64,000 nucleotides of DNA from NCBI GenBank assembly GCA_902569405.1, contig CACFTX010000001.1, forward strand, positions 1 through 64,000. Reading direction: 5' to 3'. The stretch is from an uncultured Pelagibacteraceae bacterium (lineage in GTDB: Bacteria > Pseudomonadota > Alphaproteobacteria > Pelagibacterales > Pelagibacteraceae). The position numbers and the translations under genes are program-made. Positions 1 to 8,195 of this stretch are shown here, piece by piece. Position 1 is the first letter of the stretch. Every line of letters begins with the position of its first letter. Under the pieces are notes generated by a model, which was not told the origin of the DNA, made no database searches, and worked only from the letters and a program-made list of their open reading frames with translations.

Positions 1-180
1 AATTTAAATCGATTGGGTTATGGTGGTGGATATTACGATCGTATAATAGAAAAATTAATGAAAAAGAAAAAGTTTTTAAAAATTGGTTTAGCTTTTTCTA
101 AACAAAAAACTAGCAATTTGCCCATATCAAAATACGATAAGAAAATGGACTATATTGTAACAGAAAAATATATTTTATAA
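1..180 (+). CDS. 5-formyltetrahydrofolate cyclo-ligase, C-terminal fragment (cut by window start)
   Basis: Only the last 59 codons are in the window, in frame 1, ending at TAA 178-180. The visible RLGYGGGYYDR stretch is the conserved glycine-rich substrate/ATP-binding signature near the C-terminus of 5-formyltetrahydrofolate cyclo-ligase, which converts 5-formyl-THF to 5,10-methenyl-THF in one-carbon metabolism. The rest of the gene lies upstream of the window. Its stop overlaps the ymdB start by one base (TAATG), so the two are probably co-transcribed and translationally coupled. The family call rests on this single motif and the short C-terminal tail. Confidence 0.8.
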   Translation, partial: NLNRLGYGGGYYDRIIEKLMKKKKFLKIGLAFSKQKTSNLPISKYDKKMDYIVTEKYIL

Positions 181-986
181 TGAGAATTCTTTTTTTAGGG
201 GACATTGTTGGAAAATCAGGATGTGATGCTTTAAAAAAAAATTTACCAGATACAATAAAAAAAAAAAAAATTGATTTTGTGATAGTAAATGGTGAAAACG
301 CCTCAGATCAGGGTGTTGGCATTACAGAAAAAATTTGCACTGAAATGTTTAACTCGGGAGTCGATGTTATTACCACAGGAAATCATGTTTGGGATCAAAA
401 AGAAACTTTATCACACATTGAAAAAGAAAATAGACTTTTGAGACCTGAAAATTTAGTTAAGCCTTCGCCAGGAAAAGGTTTTAAAATATTTAACATAAAT
501 AATGGTTTAAAGATTGGAGTTTTAAATTTGATGGGAAATATTTTCATGAAAAAATGTGACGATGTATTTCTTGAGGCTGAAAAATTTATAAGAAAAAATA
601 TTTTAAAAAAAAACTATGATTTTTTAGTAGTTGATTTTCACGGCGAAATCACAAGCGAAAAAATGGCAATAGGCCATTTTTTTGATGGCAAAGCAACTCT
701 AGTTGTTGGTACGCATACCCATGTACCAACTAATGATGCAAGAATTTTAAAAAATGGAACCGCTTATCAAACTGATGCAGGAATGTGTGGAGATTACAAC
801 TCTGTAATTGGAATGGATAAATTTAATTCATTGAACAAATTTTTAAAAAAAGAAGCAACAAAACATTTTCCTGCAACTGGCGAGGCTTCTTTGTGTGGAG
901 TTATCGTTGAAGCTAATATAAATAATGGTCTAGCAGATAAAATTGAAAATTTTATTTTAGGAGGAGATTTAAAAAATTTTAACTAG
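180..986 (+). CDS. ymdB: YmdB-family metallophosphoesterase
   Basis: A 268-residue protein of the YmdB (TIGR00282) calcineurin-like phosphoesterase family, a binuclear-metal enzyme; the Bacillus member hydrolyses 2',3'-cAMP. Visible metal-ligand motifs are GD at residues 7-8, NGEN at 37-40, GNH at 67-69, DFH at 152-154 and GTHTH at 177-181, all in the expected order and at the usual family length (about 265). The ATG at 180 shares a base with the previous stop, and yebC starts one base after this stop. The cellular role in alphaproteobacteria is not settled; cytoplasmic location is inferred from the absence of a signal peptide. Confidence 0.85.
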   Translation: MRILFLGDIVGKSGCDALKKNLPDTIKKKKIDFVIVNGENASDQGVGITEKICTEMFNSGVDVITTGNHVWDQKETLSHIEKENRLLRPENLVKPSPGKGFKIFNINNGLKIGVLNLMGNIFMKKCDDVFLEAEKFIRKNILKKNYDFLVVDFHGEITSEKMAIGHFFDGKATLVVGTHTHVPTNDARILKNGTAYQTDAGMCGDYNSVIGMDKFNSLNKFLKKEATKHFPATGEASLCGVIVEANINNGLADKIENFILGGDLKNFN

Positions 987-987
987 T

Positions 988-1713
988 ATGGCAGGGCACT
1001 CTCATTGGGCAGGAATTAAACATAAAAAAGGCAAAGCTGACAAACAAAGATCAAATCTTTTTTCTAAACTGTCAAAAGAGATAACCGTAGCTGCAAAATT
1101 GGGCGACAAAAATCCTGATATGAATGCAAGGCTAAGATCAGCAATGCAAGCGGCAAGATCGGCTAATATGCCTAAAGAAAACATTGAAAGAGCAATTGAT
1201 AAATCTTCAAACTCAGTAGATGAAAATTTTGAAAGTATAAGATATGAGGGTTTTGGTCCTGAAAAAATAGCTGTAATAGTTGAAAGTTTAACAGATAACA
1301 AAAACAGAACAGCTTCAAATGTTAGAACGATTTTTCAAAAAAATGGAGGAAGTTTAGGTACTCAAGGCTCTGCTTCACATAATTTTAAACAACTGGGTGT
1401 TATAAAAATTGATAAAAAAGAAATTTCGGAAGAAAAAATTTTAGAAATTGCAATAGATTCGGGGGCTGATGAATGTTTTTCTCATAAAGATTTTCATGAA
1501 ATCCACTGTGATAAAAACGAGATTTATAATGTTAAAAAAGATTTAGAAAAAACTATAAAAAATTTTATATCTACAGATATTTGTTGGTTACCAATAAATA
1601 ACGTAGAAGTTAAAGACGAGAAGTTAAAAATGGCTTTAGATTTTTTAGAAGAACTTGAAGAAGATGATGACGTTCAAAAAGTATATACAAATTTAATTGA
1701 AGGTATTAGTTAA
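988..1713 (+). CDS. yebC: YebC/PmpR/TACO1-family protein
   Basis: A 241-residue member of the YebC/PmpR/TACO1 family. The N-terminus MAGHSHWAGIKHKKGKAD is the family hallmark, and the length matches E. coli YebC (246). Family members have been described as DNA-binding regulators and, more recently, as factors that help ribosomes through difficult stretches such as polyproline. In gammaproteobacteria and alphaproteobacteria it normally sits directly before ruvC, as here: its stop overlaps the resolvase start by one base at 1713. A cytoplasmic housekeeping role is inferred. Confidence 0.93.
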   Translation: MAGHSHWAGIKHKKGKADKQRSNLFSKLSKEITVAAKLGDKNPDMNARLRSAMQAARSANMPKENIERAIDKSSNSVDENFESIRYEGFGPEKIAVIVESLTDNKNRTASNVRTIFQKNGGSLGTQGSASHNFKQLGVIKIDKKEISEEKILEIAIDSGADECFSHKDFHEIHCDKNEIYNVKKDLEKTIKNFISTDICWLPINNVEVKDEKLKMALDFLEELEEDDDVQKVYTNLIEGIS

Positions 1714-2204
1714 TGTTAGTAATAGGTATAGACCCAGGAATTACAGGATCAATTTGTTTTTTTGAAGATGGAAAAATAATTGATTTAATTGAAATGCCAA
1801 ATATGGCGGACGGAAAAAAACAAAAAAAACAAGTAAATGGAGCTCAAATTTATAATGAAATTCTTTTAAGAACAAAAAATGTAGAAAAAGAAAATATTAA
1901 GGTTGTTATAGAACATGTATCTGCAATGCCAGGTCAAGGAGTGACTAGCATGTTTAATTTTGGTCAATCTTTTGGAGTTTTAAAAGGTATTTGTTCAGCT
2001 ATGCAGCTTTCTATGCATTTTGTTAGGCCTATAAAATGGAAGAAATATTTTAACTTAATTAACGCAGAAAAAGATGCAAGTAGAACTAAGGCAATAGAAA
2101 TTTTTCCATACATTTCGAATCAATTATCGAGGAAAAAAGATGCAAATAAAGCAGATGCGGCTTTAATTGCTAGTTTTTTTTACGAAACCTACCAATCTGA
2201 TTAA
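1713..2204 (+). CDS. ruvC: RuvC-like Holliday junction resolvase of phage/mobile-element type
   Basis: A 163-residue RNase H-fold junction nuclease. Candidate catalytic acids are D7 in GIDPG, E67 in VIEHV, and D143 and D148 in RKKD...KADAALIA. The motifs AMPGQGVTSMFNFG (71-84), PIKWKK (106-111) and the C-terminal RKKDANKADAALIA are characteristic, from memory, of the RuvC-like resolvases found in phages and integrative elements rather than of canonical chromosomal RuvC. The position after yebC is nevertheless the classical ruvC site. No ruvA or ruvB follows: tolQ starts 58 bases later. It may resolve recombination intermediates without the RuvAB motor, or RuvAB may be encoded elsewhere. Confidence 0.85.
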   Translation: MLVIGIDPGITGSICFFEDGKIIDLIEMPNMADGKKQKKQVNGAQIYNEILLRTKNVEKENIKVVIEHVSAMPGQGVTSMFNFGQSFGVLKGICSAMQLSMHFVRPIKWKKYFNLINAEKDASRTKAIEIFPYISNQLSRKKDANKADAALIASFFYETYQSD

Positions 2205-2261
2205 TAAATATTTTAATAATAAAGACAAATTCATGACACATTTTAGTGTGAGATCTAACAA

Positions 2262-2936
2262 ATGGATGCAGATATTACATCACAAGCTGTAGGGCTAGCA
2301 AGCAATACAGATTTTTCAATTTTAAAATTATTTATTAGAGCAGATATAATTGTTAAAAGTGTTATAATAATTTTAATAGCTTGCTCAATATATTCATGGG
2401 CAGTCATAATTGAAAAAATTAAACTATTTAAAAAAATAAGCTCTTCCTCTGAAGATTTTGAAAATAAGTTTTGGAAATCAAAATCTGCAGAAAATTTTTA
2501 CAATAATCTTCCATCAAAAACTGAAGATCCGATGGCAAGAGTCTTTATGGATTCAATGCATGTAATGTTAAAATCTAGACGAAGCTCAAACTTGGATGAA
2601 AAAATGTCTATGATGTTAGAAATAAATATTGAAAAACAAATGGAAAAAATTGAAAAAGGATACACATTCCTAGCTACAGTTGGATCAACAGCACCTTTTA
2701 TAGGTTTGTTTGGAACTGTATGGGGAATAATGAATTCCTTTCAGTCAATTGCTATATCAAGAAATACAAGTTTGGCGATTGTAGCTCCCGGAATAGCAGA
2801 AGCTTTATTTGCCACTGCTTTAGGTTTGTTAGCAGCTATACCAGCAGTTATTGCTTATAATAAGTTTAATAATGATGCAAAAAAATATTCTCAAAAATTA
2901 GAAAATTTTTCAAAAAGATTTTTATCAATAATTTAA
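2262..2936 (+). CDS. tolQ: Tol-Pal system proton channel subunit TolQ
   Basis: A 224-residue MotA/TolQ/ExbB-family inner-membrane protein. It shows one membrane segment near residues 28-50, a cytoplasmic loop, and two further segments at about 136-158 and 172-197. The conserved stretch around GSTAPFIGLFGTVWG (141-155) lies in the second segment. With TolR it forms the proton-driven motor that energises TolA and Pal during outer-membrane constriction. It heads the cluster tolQ-tolR-tolA-tolB-pal-cpoB in standard order. The usual upstream ybgC thioesterase gene is missing. Confidence 0.95.
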   Translation: MDADITSQAVGLASNTDFSILKLFIRADIIVKSVIIILIACSIYSWAVIIEKIKLFKKISSSSEDFENKFWKSKSAENFYNNLPSKTEDPMARVFMDSMHVMLKSRRSSNLDEKMSMMLEINIEKQMEKIEKGYTFLATVGSTAPFIGLFGTVWGIMNSFQSIAISRNTSLAIVAPGIAEALFATALGLLAAIPAVIAYNKFNNDAKKYSQKLENFSKRFLSII

Positions 2937-2937
2937 A

Positions 2938-3354
2938 ATGGCTATTAATTTAAAACGTTCATCGAAAGAACCTATGAGCGAAATTAATGTTACACCATTT
3001 GTTGATGTAATGTTGGTACTTCTAATTATTTTTATGGTAACCGCCCCTTTACTTACAGTAGGAGTGCAAGTTGATTTGCCAGAAAGTTCAGCAGATTCTT
3101 TACCAGAAGAACAGGAACCTTTGACATTGAGCATCAACTCAAAAGGTGAAATTTTTATACAAGAGTCGAAAGTTGAATATGATAAAATTATAGCAAAAAT
3201 ATTAGCAGTTTCAAAAAATAGAACTGATACAAGAATTTATGTCAGAGGAGATAAAACAATTAACTATGGTAGAGTTTTAGAAATTATGGGAATGTTGTCT
3301 GGTTCAGGATTTACTAAAGTAGCGTTAATTTCCGAACCATATAAAGAAAGGTAA
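2938..3354 (+). CDS. tolR: Tol-Pal system protein TolR
   Basis: A 138-residue ExbD/TolR-family protein with a short cytoplasmic N-terminus, one membrane segment at about 21-42 and a periplasmic domain. The sequence INVTPFVDVMLVLL contains Asp23, the proton-carrying residue at the same position as in E. coli TolR. It begins one base after the tolQ stop, so the two are translationally linked. It couples proton flow through TolQ to TolA conformational change. Length is normal for the family. Confidence 0.95.
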   Translation: MAINLKRSSKEPMSEINVTPFVDVMLVLLIIFMVTAPLLTVGVQVDLPESSADSLPEEQEPLTLSINSKGEIFIQESKVEYDKIIAKILAVSKNRTDTRIYVRGDKTINYGRVLEIMGMLSGSGFTKVALISEPYKER

Positions 3355-3359
3355 GTTCC

Positions 3360-4166
3360 GTGATTAGAAATGTTATTATTTCTTCAACTTTTCATTTTAT
3401 TATAATTTTTATTACTGCAATGAGTTTGCCTTTTTTAACAAAAAAACCAATCGATCTTCCACCTATTGTTTCAGTTGAGTTAATACAAATCACAGATATA
3501 ACTAGTATTCCTTTTGCCCCTAAGGCAAAAAAAATAATTGAAAAGGTTAAAGAAAAAGAAAAGCTAGTCTCAGAACAAGCACCACCTAAAATTGTTAAAA
3601 AAGAGAAACCCGATGCTGTTCCGCTACCTGATGAAAAAATAGAAAAAGTTAAAAAATTAGAGGATAAAAAACAAAATCCTGAAAAAATAGATAATAAAGT
3701 AAAACAAGTTTCTGAATTTGAAAAAGAAGAGCTTTTTGACCCTAATAATATTGCTGCACTTATAGATAAATCAAAAGAAGATGTAGGAGAAACAACAGAT
3801 AAATCAAACAAGATTTCTCAAGATCAAGACAAAACAGTAGACAATATTGGACTATCTTTAAGCGAGGAAGATGCTTTAAAAGCTCAAATTTTCGGTTGTT
3901 GGAGTATTCCACTTGGTTTACCTTATAATGAAAATTTATTAGTGAGAATTAAATTAAAATTGAAACCTGATGGATCAGTTATTAAGTCAGAAATATTGGA
4001 TCACGCGAGAATGAATAAACCAGGTCAAGGTTTTTATAAAGTTTTGGCTGAAAGCGCGCTAAGAGCTATCCAATTATGTCAACCTCTTAGAGTTCCAACT
4101 ACAGGCTATGAAAGATGGAAAGATCTGCAACTAAATTTTGATGCAAGAGAAATGTTAGAAGGATAA
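3360..4166 (+). CDS. tolA: TolA-like energy-transducing envelope protein
   Basis: A 268-residue protein starting with GTG. It has an N-terminal membrane anchor (about residues 4-26), a Lys/Glu/Pro-rich spacer (about 50-125) and a compact C-terminal domain (about 165-268). Cys180 (FGCW) and Cys240 (QLCQP) are placed like the disulfide-forming cysteines of TolA domain III. TolA spans the periplasm and links the TolQR motor to TolB/Pal. The spacer is shorter than in E. coli TolA (421 residues in total), consistent with compact SAR11 proteins. Identity comes from architecture and position between tolR and tolB. Confidence 0.88.
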   Translation: MIRNVIISSTFHFIIIFITAMSLPFLTKKPIDLPPIVSVELIQITDITSIPFAPKAKKIIEKVKEKEKLVSEQAPPKIVKKEKPDAVPLPDEKIEKVKKLEDKKQNPEKIDNKVKQVSEFEKEELFDPNNIAALIDKSKEDVGETTDKSNKISQDQDKTVDNIGLSLSEEDALKAQIFGCWSIPLGLPYNENLLVRIKLKLKPDGSVIKSEILDHARMNKPGQGFYKVLAESALRAIQLCQPLRVPTTGYERWKDLQLNFDAREMLEG

Positions 4167-4168
4167 CT

Positions 4169-5509
4169 ATGTTTTTTAGATATTTATTAATTTTAATTTT
4201 TTTAATTCCGATAAATTCTTTTGCTTTAATTGAAGTTGATATAACTAGAGGAAATTTAAGCCCACTTCCTATTGCAGTTTCACCTTTGTCTTTAGATAAA
4301 GAATCAAAACTGAACTTAAAAAAAATATCAAAAAAAGAAGATTTAGGTGCGGAAATTTCTACTGTTGTTGAAAATAATTTAAAAAAATCTGGACTTTTTA
4401 ATCCTTTAAATAAAGATTCTTTTTTGCAAAAACCGAATATTGCTCATTTAAAACCTAGATTTGAAGACTGGGCTTTAATTAAAGCACAAGCTTTGATAAC
4501 TGGCAAAGTTACTTTTGTTGATGAAAAATTAAGGGTTGAATTTAGACTTTGGGATGTGCTTGCTGCAAAAGAAATGATGGCTCTGGCATTTACCACAGTT
4601 CCAAATAATTGGAGAAGAGTTGGACATATTATAACTGATAAAATTTATGAAAGGTTAACAGGAGAAAAAGGTTATTTTGATACAAGAGTTATATACGTTG
4701 CCGAAGAAGGACCAAAGACAAAAAGAATAAAAAAATTAGCAATAATGGATCAAGATGGATTTAATACAAAATATTTAACTTTAGGAAATGAATTAGTTTT
4801 AACTCCTAGATTTAATCCAACAAATCAAATGGTTACTTATCTCTCTTACTTTAGAAATTTACCAAGAGTTTATTTGCTCGATATTGAAACCGGTATACAA
4901 GAAGTGGTAGGAGACTTTCCTGGAATGACATTTGCTCCAAGATTTTCTCCAGACGGTAAAAAAATTATAATGAGTTTTGCTAAAGATGGAAATTCTGATA
5001 TTTATACCATGGATCTTGAAAATAGAATTGTTGAAAGAATTACCAATCATCCGTCAATAGACACATCTCCCTCATATTCACCAGATGGCAAATATATTTG
5101 CTTTAACTCTGATAGAAGTGGCTATCAACAAATTTATATTATGAAAAGCGATGGGTCCAATGTTAAAAGAATATCTTTTGGTAAAGGTTTATACGGAACA
5201 CCGGTTTGGTCTCCAAGAGGAGATTTAATAGCTTTTACAAAATTACACAAAGGCAAGTTTTATATTGGAGTAATGAGAACTAATGGCAAAGGTGAAAGAT
5301 TATTAACTGAGAATTTTTATCAAGAGGCACCATCATGGTCTCCCAATGGAAGAGTTTTAATTTTTTATAGAGAAACAAAAACAGATGAAAAGGGAGAAGG
5401 TTTTACAGCAAAATTATGGTCAATAGATTTAACAGGTTACAATGAGAGGCTTGTAGACACAGAAACAGACGCTTCTGACCCATCTTGGTCGTCTTTATTA
5501 AGTAATTGA
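4169..5509 (+). CDS. tolB: Tol-Pal system periplasmic beta-propeller TolB
   Basis: A 446-residue periplasmic protein. The first 19 or so residues form a signal peptide ending near [13 protein letters not shown]. An N-terminal TolB domain follows, and then a six-bladed propeller with recurrent FSPDGK / YSPDGK / WSPRGD / WSPNGR blade motifs in the second half. It binds Pal and is released by TolA during envelope constriction. It starts two bases after tolA. A 79-base gap with a good AAGGAG ribosome-binding site separates it from pal. Confidence 0.95.
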   Translation: MFFRYLLILIFLIPINSFALIEVDITRGNLSPLPIAVSPLSLDKESKLNLKKISKKEDLGAEISTVVENNLKKSGLFNPLNKDSFLQKPNIAHLKPRFEDWALIKAQALITGKVTFVDEKLRVEFRLWDVLAAKEMMALAFTTVPNNWRRVGHIITDKIYERLTGEKGYFDTRVIYVAEEGPKTKRIKKLAIMDQDGFNTKYLTLGNELVLTPRFNPTNQMVTYLSYFRNLPRVYLLDIETGIQEVVGDFPGMTFAPRFSPDGKKIIMSFAKDGNSDIYTMDLENRIVERITNHPSIDTSPSYSPDGKYICFNSDRSGYQQIYIMKSDGSNVKRISFGKGLYGTPVWSPRGDLIAFTKLHKGKFYIGVMRTNGKGERLLTENFYQEAPSWSPNGRVLIFYRETKTDEKGEGFTAKLWSIDLTGYNERLVDTETDASDPSWSSLLSN

Positions 5510-5588
5510 TATTAAATAGTTGATTTTTAGGCTTGAAAGATCTAATTAGTTGTGAAAAAGTCATAATATTCAATTTTAAGGAGTAAGA

Positions 5589-6065
5589 ATGAATTTAAAC
5601 AAAATTTTTAAAAATGCACTTCTTGTAACATTTGCGTGTTTAGTGTTGTCTGCTTGTGCGAAAAAAGTGAGTACAGGCCAGCTACAGGGAGATGTATACA
5701 CGGGTACGGACACTGTTGAATATTTAGCATCGGGTGTTCCAGATAGAGTTTTCTTTGCAACTAACGAGTCAATTTTAACAACAAAGTCTAGAGAGACTTT
5801 AAGAAAGCAAGCTGCCTGGTTAAGAAAAAATTCAAAAATTAATATAGTTGTTGAAGGTCATGCTGACGAAAGAGGAACAAGAGAATATAACTTAGCATTA
5901 GGAGAAAGAAGAGCTAATGCTGCGAAGGATTATTTAATGACCTATGGAATTTCTGCAGACAGAATTTCAGTAATCAGTTATGGAAAAGAAAGACCTGTAG
6001 ATTCAGGTTCAAATCCACTTTCTTGGTCAAAAAACAGAAGATCTGTTACAGTAAAAGCTAATTAA
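5589..6065 (+). CDS. pal: Peptidoglycan-associated lipoprotein Pal
   Basis: A 158-residue outer-membrane lipoprotein. The lipobox LSAC ends at Cys23 after a hydrophobic signal, giving a predicted lipidated N-terminus. The C-terminal half is an OmpA-like peptidoglycan-binding domain with the signature VVEGHADERGT...GERRANAAKDYL. It anchors the outer membrane to the cell wall and partners TolB. The start is preceded by AAGGAG at the right distance (5578-5583). A strong hairpin terminator follows the gene. Confidence 0.96.
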   Translation: MNLNKIFKNALLVTFACLVLSACAKKVSTGQLQGDVYTGTDTVEYLASGVPDRVFFATNESILTTKSRETLRKQAAWLRKNSKINIVVEGHADERGTREYNLALGERRANAAKDYLMTYGISADRISVISYGKERPVDSGSNPLSWSKNRRSVTVKAN

Positions 6066-6080
6066 AAAGTTTTAAAAATT

Positions 6081-6117
6081 AAAGACCCTGTTATTAAGTT
6101 ATCAGGGTCTTTTTTTT
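6081..6117 (+). terminator. Rho-independent terminator after pal
   Basis: A 10-bp perfect stem, AAAGACCCTG pairing with CAGGGTCTTT, encloses a 12-base loop and runs straight into a T-run. It closes the tolQ-pal transcription unit and insulates cpoB, which starts 29 bases further on. Such hairpins are rare in this window, so this one is notable. Confidence 0.9.
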
Positions 6118-6145
6118 GCCATCATTATAATTACTAATAAATTCG

Positions 6146-7135
6146 ATGTTGAAGATTATAAAATATATATCGATTAGTTTTTTTTTAATTTTAATTTTTT
6201 TTAACAACAAAGCTGCTGCTGAAACTGAAAATGAAAAAATAACAGTAATACTAGAATCAATTCAAAAAGATATAAAAATTTTGGAAAAAGCAGTTTATTC
6301 AGGAGAAAGTAATTCTTTATCAACCAATTCTTTTGATCAGAACTCTGAAGATGTTCTCACAAGACATTTGTTAAAATTATCAGAAATTGAAAAACAATTT
6401 CAAGATTTAACAAATAAGTTTGAAGAGATAAATTTTAAGTTAGACAAATTATCAAACAGACTTTCAAAAGTTCAAGCAGATAACCAGATTAGATTTGAAC
6501 ATATAGAAAATAAAGCATTTTCACAAACAGCTAGCGCTGAAGAAAATAAAAAAGTTACTTCAAAAATTGATAAAGAAGATGAAGCTTTACCAGGATCTTC
6601 TCAACCACAAGATTTAGGTTCAATTTCATACAAAGATACGGAAACAAATTTATCAACACAAGAAACTCAATCTATAGAATCAACTGGAACAATAGTCACT
6701 GAGGAATTTCGCACAGAAGAAAAATTATTACCAAATGTAACTCCAGAAAAACAATATGAGTTTGCAACTAGTTTTTTAAAAGTTGGTGACTATAATATGG
6801 CTGAACGTGCATTTAGGGAATTTGTCAATACAAATCCAGAACATAAATTAGCCGGTAATGCACAATATTGGTATGCTGAAACTTTTAGAATTAGACAATT
6901 ATATACTGATGCAGCATCCGCATATCTAGAAGGATATCAAAAATATCCCAAAAGCGATAAGGGTCCTATAAATTTACTAAAACTTGGTGTATCATTGGTT
7001 CAGATAGGAGAAAAAGATCAAGGTTGTTTAATGATCACCGGAGTGGAAAAACAATACCCTGAAGCAAAACAGTCTGTTCTTCAAAAAGCAAAATATGAAG
7101 AAAAAAAGTTTGAGTGTAAAAAGAAAAAATCATAA
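6146..7135 (+). CDS. cpoB: Tol-Pal-associated periplasmic coordinator CpoB (YbgF)
   Basis: A 329-residue secreted protein. It has a signal peptide ending near KAAAETEN (about residue 25), a coiled-coil stretch with many Leu/Lys heptads (about 75-125), a low-complexity Ser/Thr/Glu linker, and C-terminal TPR repeats (about 200-325: YEFATSFLKVGDYNMAERAF, AQYWYAETF). This is the YbgF/CpoB layout. In E. coli CpoB links Tol-Pal action with peptidoglycan synthesis at division. Its place after pal fits. Its 3' end overlaps the tilS reading frame by 41 bases if the first tilS start is used. Confidence 0.9.
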   Translation: MLKIIKYISISFFLILIFFNNKAAAETENEKITVILESIQKDIKILEKAVYSGESNSLSTNSFDQNSEDVLTRHLLKLSEIEKQFQDLTNKFEEINFKLDKLSNRLSKVQADNQIRFEHIENKAFSQTASAEENKKVTSKIDKEDEALPGSSQPQDLGSISYKDTETNLSTQETQSIESTGTIVTEEFRTEEKLLPNVTPEKQYEFATSFLKVGDYNMAERAFREFVNTNPEHKLAGNAQYWYAETFRIRQLYTDAASAYLEGYQKYPKSDKGPINLLKLGVSLVQIGEKDQGCLMITGVEKQYPEAKQSVLQKAKYEEKKFECKKKKS

Positions 7136-8132
7136 CTTAATTCTTAAACATTTAAACGACAAAGATATTTTAAAAGTTTTCAAAGAATTTAAAAAAACAA
7201 TAGATATTAAAAATAAATACGCTGTAGCAGTTTCTGGAGGTCCCGATAGTCTTGCTCTTGCTTATTTTAGTAAATGTGTTTCAATAATTTACAAAACAAA
7301 AATCCAATATTATTTAGTTGACCATAAGCTAAGAAAAGATTCAAAAAAAGAAGCTAAAAAAGTTTTACAAACCCTTAAGAAATTCAAAATAAACTGCAGA
7401 ATATTAACTTGGAAAGGAAAAAAACCTAAATCCAATATTCAATCTATTGCTAGAAATGCAAGGTATTCTTTATTAACAAAAGAATGTAAAAAAAATAATA
7501 TACCATTTTTACTATTAGGACATCATCTCGATGATTTGTATGAGAATTTTTTATTAAGGATTTTAAGAGGAAGTGGTCTAAAGGGACTATCGTCGATGGA
7601 TAAAATATCTGAGAATAATTTTGATAATATCAAAATAATTAGACCATTAATGGATATTAAAAAATCTGAGTTAAAAAAAATATCAAAAAAAGTCTTTAAT
7701 TTTTTTGCTGTTGATCCTTCAAATTTTAATGAAAATTTTAAAAGAATTAGAATAAGAAAACTAATAAATACTTTAGAACTAGAAGGTCTAGATAAAAATA
7801 AGTTGAAACTTACAATTAAAAATTTGCAAGATGCAAATAATGCTTTTAATTTTTACGTAAAAAAAAATATTAATGAAAATTCTTTTTTTGTTAAAGAAAA
7901 AAACAAGTTTTTTTTAAATAAATCTTTCTTTAACCAGCCTAGCGAAGTTACTTTTAGATCTTTTGGTGAAATTATAAAGATAATTGGAAGGAAATATTAT
8001 TTACCTAGAGGCAAAAGTATAAGTTTTATTGTATCAGCTATCAAGTCAAATAAATTTAAAAAAACAACTTTAGGAGGCTGTGTGATTCAAAAAATAAGTG
8101 AAACTGTGATTGTTTTTTCAGAAAGATCATGA
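7095..8132 (+). CDS. tilS: tRNA(Ile)-lysidine synthase TilS
   Basis: A 345-residue PP-loop ATPase. The ATP-pyrophosphatase motif SGGPDS lies at residues 47-52, preceded by KYAVAV and followed by DHKLR and LGHHLDDLYENFLLR. TilS attaches lysine to C34 of the minor tRNA-Ile(CAU) so that it reads AUA, an abundant codon in such an AT-rich genome. The C-terminal part is shortened compared with E. coli TilS (432). The ATG at 7095 gives a 41-base overlap with cpoB; a downstream TTG at 7110 is an alternative start. Confidence 0.9.
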   Translation: MKKKSLSVKRKNHNLILKHLNDKDILKVFKEFKKTIDIKNKYAVAVSGGPDSLALAYFSKCVSIIYKTKIQYYLVDHKLRKDSKKEAKKVLQTLKKFKINCRILTWKGKKPKSNIQSIARNARYSLLTKECKKNNIPFLLLGHHLDDLYENFLLRILRGSGLKGLSSMDKISENNFDNIKIIRPLMDIKKSELKKISKKVFNFFAVDPSNFNENFKRIRIRKLINTLELEGLDKNKLKLTIKNLQDANNAFNFYVKKNINENSFFVKEKNKFFLNKSFFNQPSEVTFRSFGEIIKIIGRKYYLPRGKSISFIVSAIKSNKFKKTTLGGCVIQKISETVIVFSERS

Positions 8133-8195
8133 AAATGCTAAATTTTGCAACAAAATGTCACTTGTTTAATTTGTAATAATTCTTATCTTACAACT

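Noticed and set aside
3392-3811. Reverse-strand frame of 139 codons opposite tolA
   Set aside because: The Ser/Phe-rich product mirrors the Lys/Glu-rich TolA spacer; no family resemblance.
8145-8195. N-terminal extension of FtsH from a TTG codon
   Set aside because: The 17 added residues do not match the family, whereas ATG 8196 gives the standard start followed by the first membrane segment.
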